The translations under genes were made by a program, and so were the position numbers. 41,794 nucleotides of DNA, from NCBI GenBank assembly GCA_028345055.1, contig JAOMCO010000010.1:1-41794 (forward strand). The letters run 5' to 3'. This DNA is from Candidatus Thioglobus sp. (lineage in GTDB: Bacteria; Pseudomonadota; Gammaproteobacteria; PS1; Pseudothioglobaceae). Positions 41,521-41,794 of this stretch are shown in pieces; position 1 is the stretch's first letter; every line of letters begins with the position of its first letter. The notes beneath the pieces are model-generated. The model saw nothing but the letters and a program-made list of their open reading frames with translations. It was not told the DNA's origin and searched no databases.

Positions 41521-41794
41521 ATGTTACTGATTACTAGACCCGTTGCACAAAGTAAAAATTTAGAGTCACTATTGGCTGAAAACGAAATTGATTTTGCCCT
41601 TTTCCCTGCTTTTGAAATTAAAAAGTCTAAGCCCTTAGCTTTAATTGAAAAATACGATGTAATTATCTTCATTAGTGTCAATGCGGTCAATTTTGCTGAA
41701 GAGTATTTTGAGGAACTAATTATTTCTCGACCGAAAGTATTTGCCGTTGGACCTGTAACGGCTAATGAACTCTTGCAAAAAAAGATTAAAGTCG
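41521..41794 (+). CDS. hemD: Uroporphyrinogen-III synthase, 3' end outside window
   Basis: The first 91 residues in the window read MLLITRPVAQSKNLESLLAE, DFALFPAFEIKKSKP, DVIIFISVNAVNFAEE and KVFAVGPVTANELLQ. These are the family's opening R-P strand, the S-x-N-A-V segment and the V-G-x-x-T-A segment. HemD closes and inverts the D ring of the tetrapyrrole. The gene is cut by the window edge. Confidence 0.85.
   Translation, partial: MLLITRPVAQSKNLESLLAENEIDFALFPAFEIKKSKPLALIEKYDVIIFISVNAVNFAEEYFEELIISRPKVFAVGPVTANELLQKKIKV

Overview
The window is AT-rich and looks like the chromosome of a marine sulfur-oxidising gammaproteobacterium of the SUP05/Thioglobus type. That is an inference from DsrC with both redox cysteines, DsrM and DsrK next to GltD, together with gammaproteobacterial housekeeping genes (glmS, rfaH-like, rnm/yciV, yciO, alaS, prmA, carAB, greA, xerD, rplS, tsaE, hemD). 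No rRNA gene is present to fix the species.

Layout. 1-5.2 kb is accessory chromosome: the 3' part of a CotH-like/beta-helix gene, a PhyH-type dioxygenase, a methyltransferase and a lipoprotein. 5.2-17.5 kb is a stack of integrated elements at the 3' end of glmS. Five degenerate 18-nt copies of the glmS terminus (Ser-Val/Ile-Thr-Val-Glu/Lys-stop, all on the minus strand) mark the junctions. They delimit a 0.36 kb mini-element with one small secreted protein, an 0.8 kb relic, and an 11 kb element. 17.5-41.8 kb is core chromosome, with a MazEF-like toxin-antitoxin pair between yciO and alaS and a gltD-dsrC-dsrM-dsrK unit.

The 11 kb element (6448-17526) is the most interesting part. It carries two coupled serine recombinases, a DUF3102-like protein, a DNA methyltransferase, a protein resembling the T4 gp45 sliding clamp, an R-S-E type ADP-ribosyltransferase, a possible HUH-type replication initiator beside a structured noncoding region, a ribbon-helix-helix protein, a NERD-domain protein and several small unknowns. 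No capsid, portal or terminase gene is visible, so a phage-satellite or integrative replicon lifestyle is plausible. Throughout it runs a strictly spaced motif, AACGACA-N11-GGCTG, in 16 copies. All copies have the same orientation whatever the direction of the adjacent gene, and most sit exactly at gene junctions. I know of no described element with this punctuation.

How the genes may work together (inference): the recombinases mediate integration and excision at the glmS 3' end. The Rep-like protein replicates the element. The clamp-like protein, methyltransferase and ADP-ribosyltransferase would interact with host or helper-phage replication and transcription. The repeated motif would be read by one element-encoded factor acting across the whole element.
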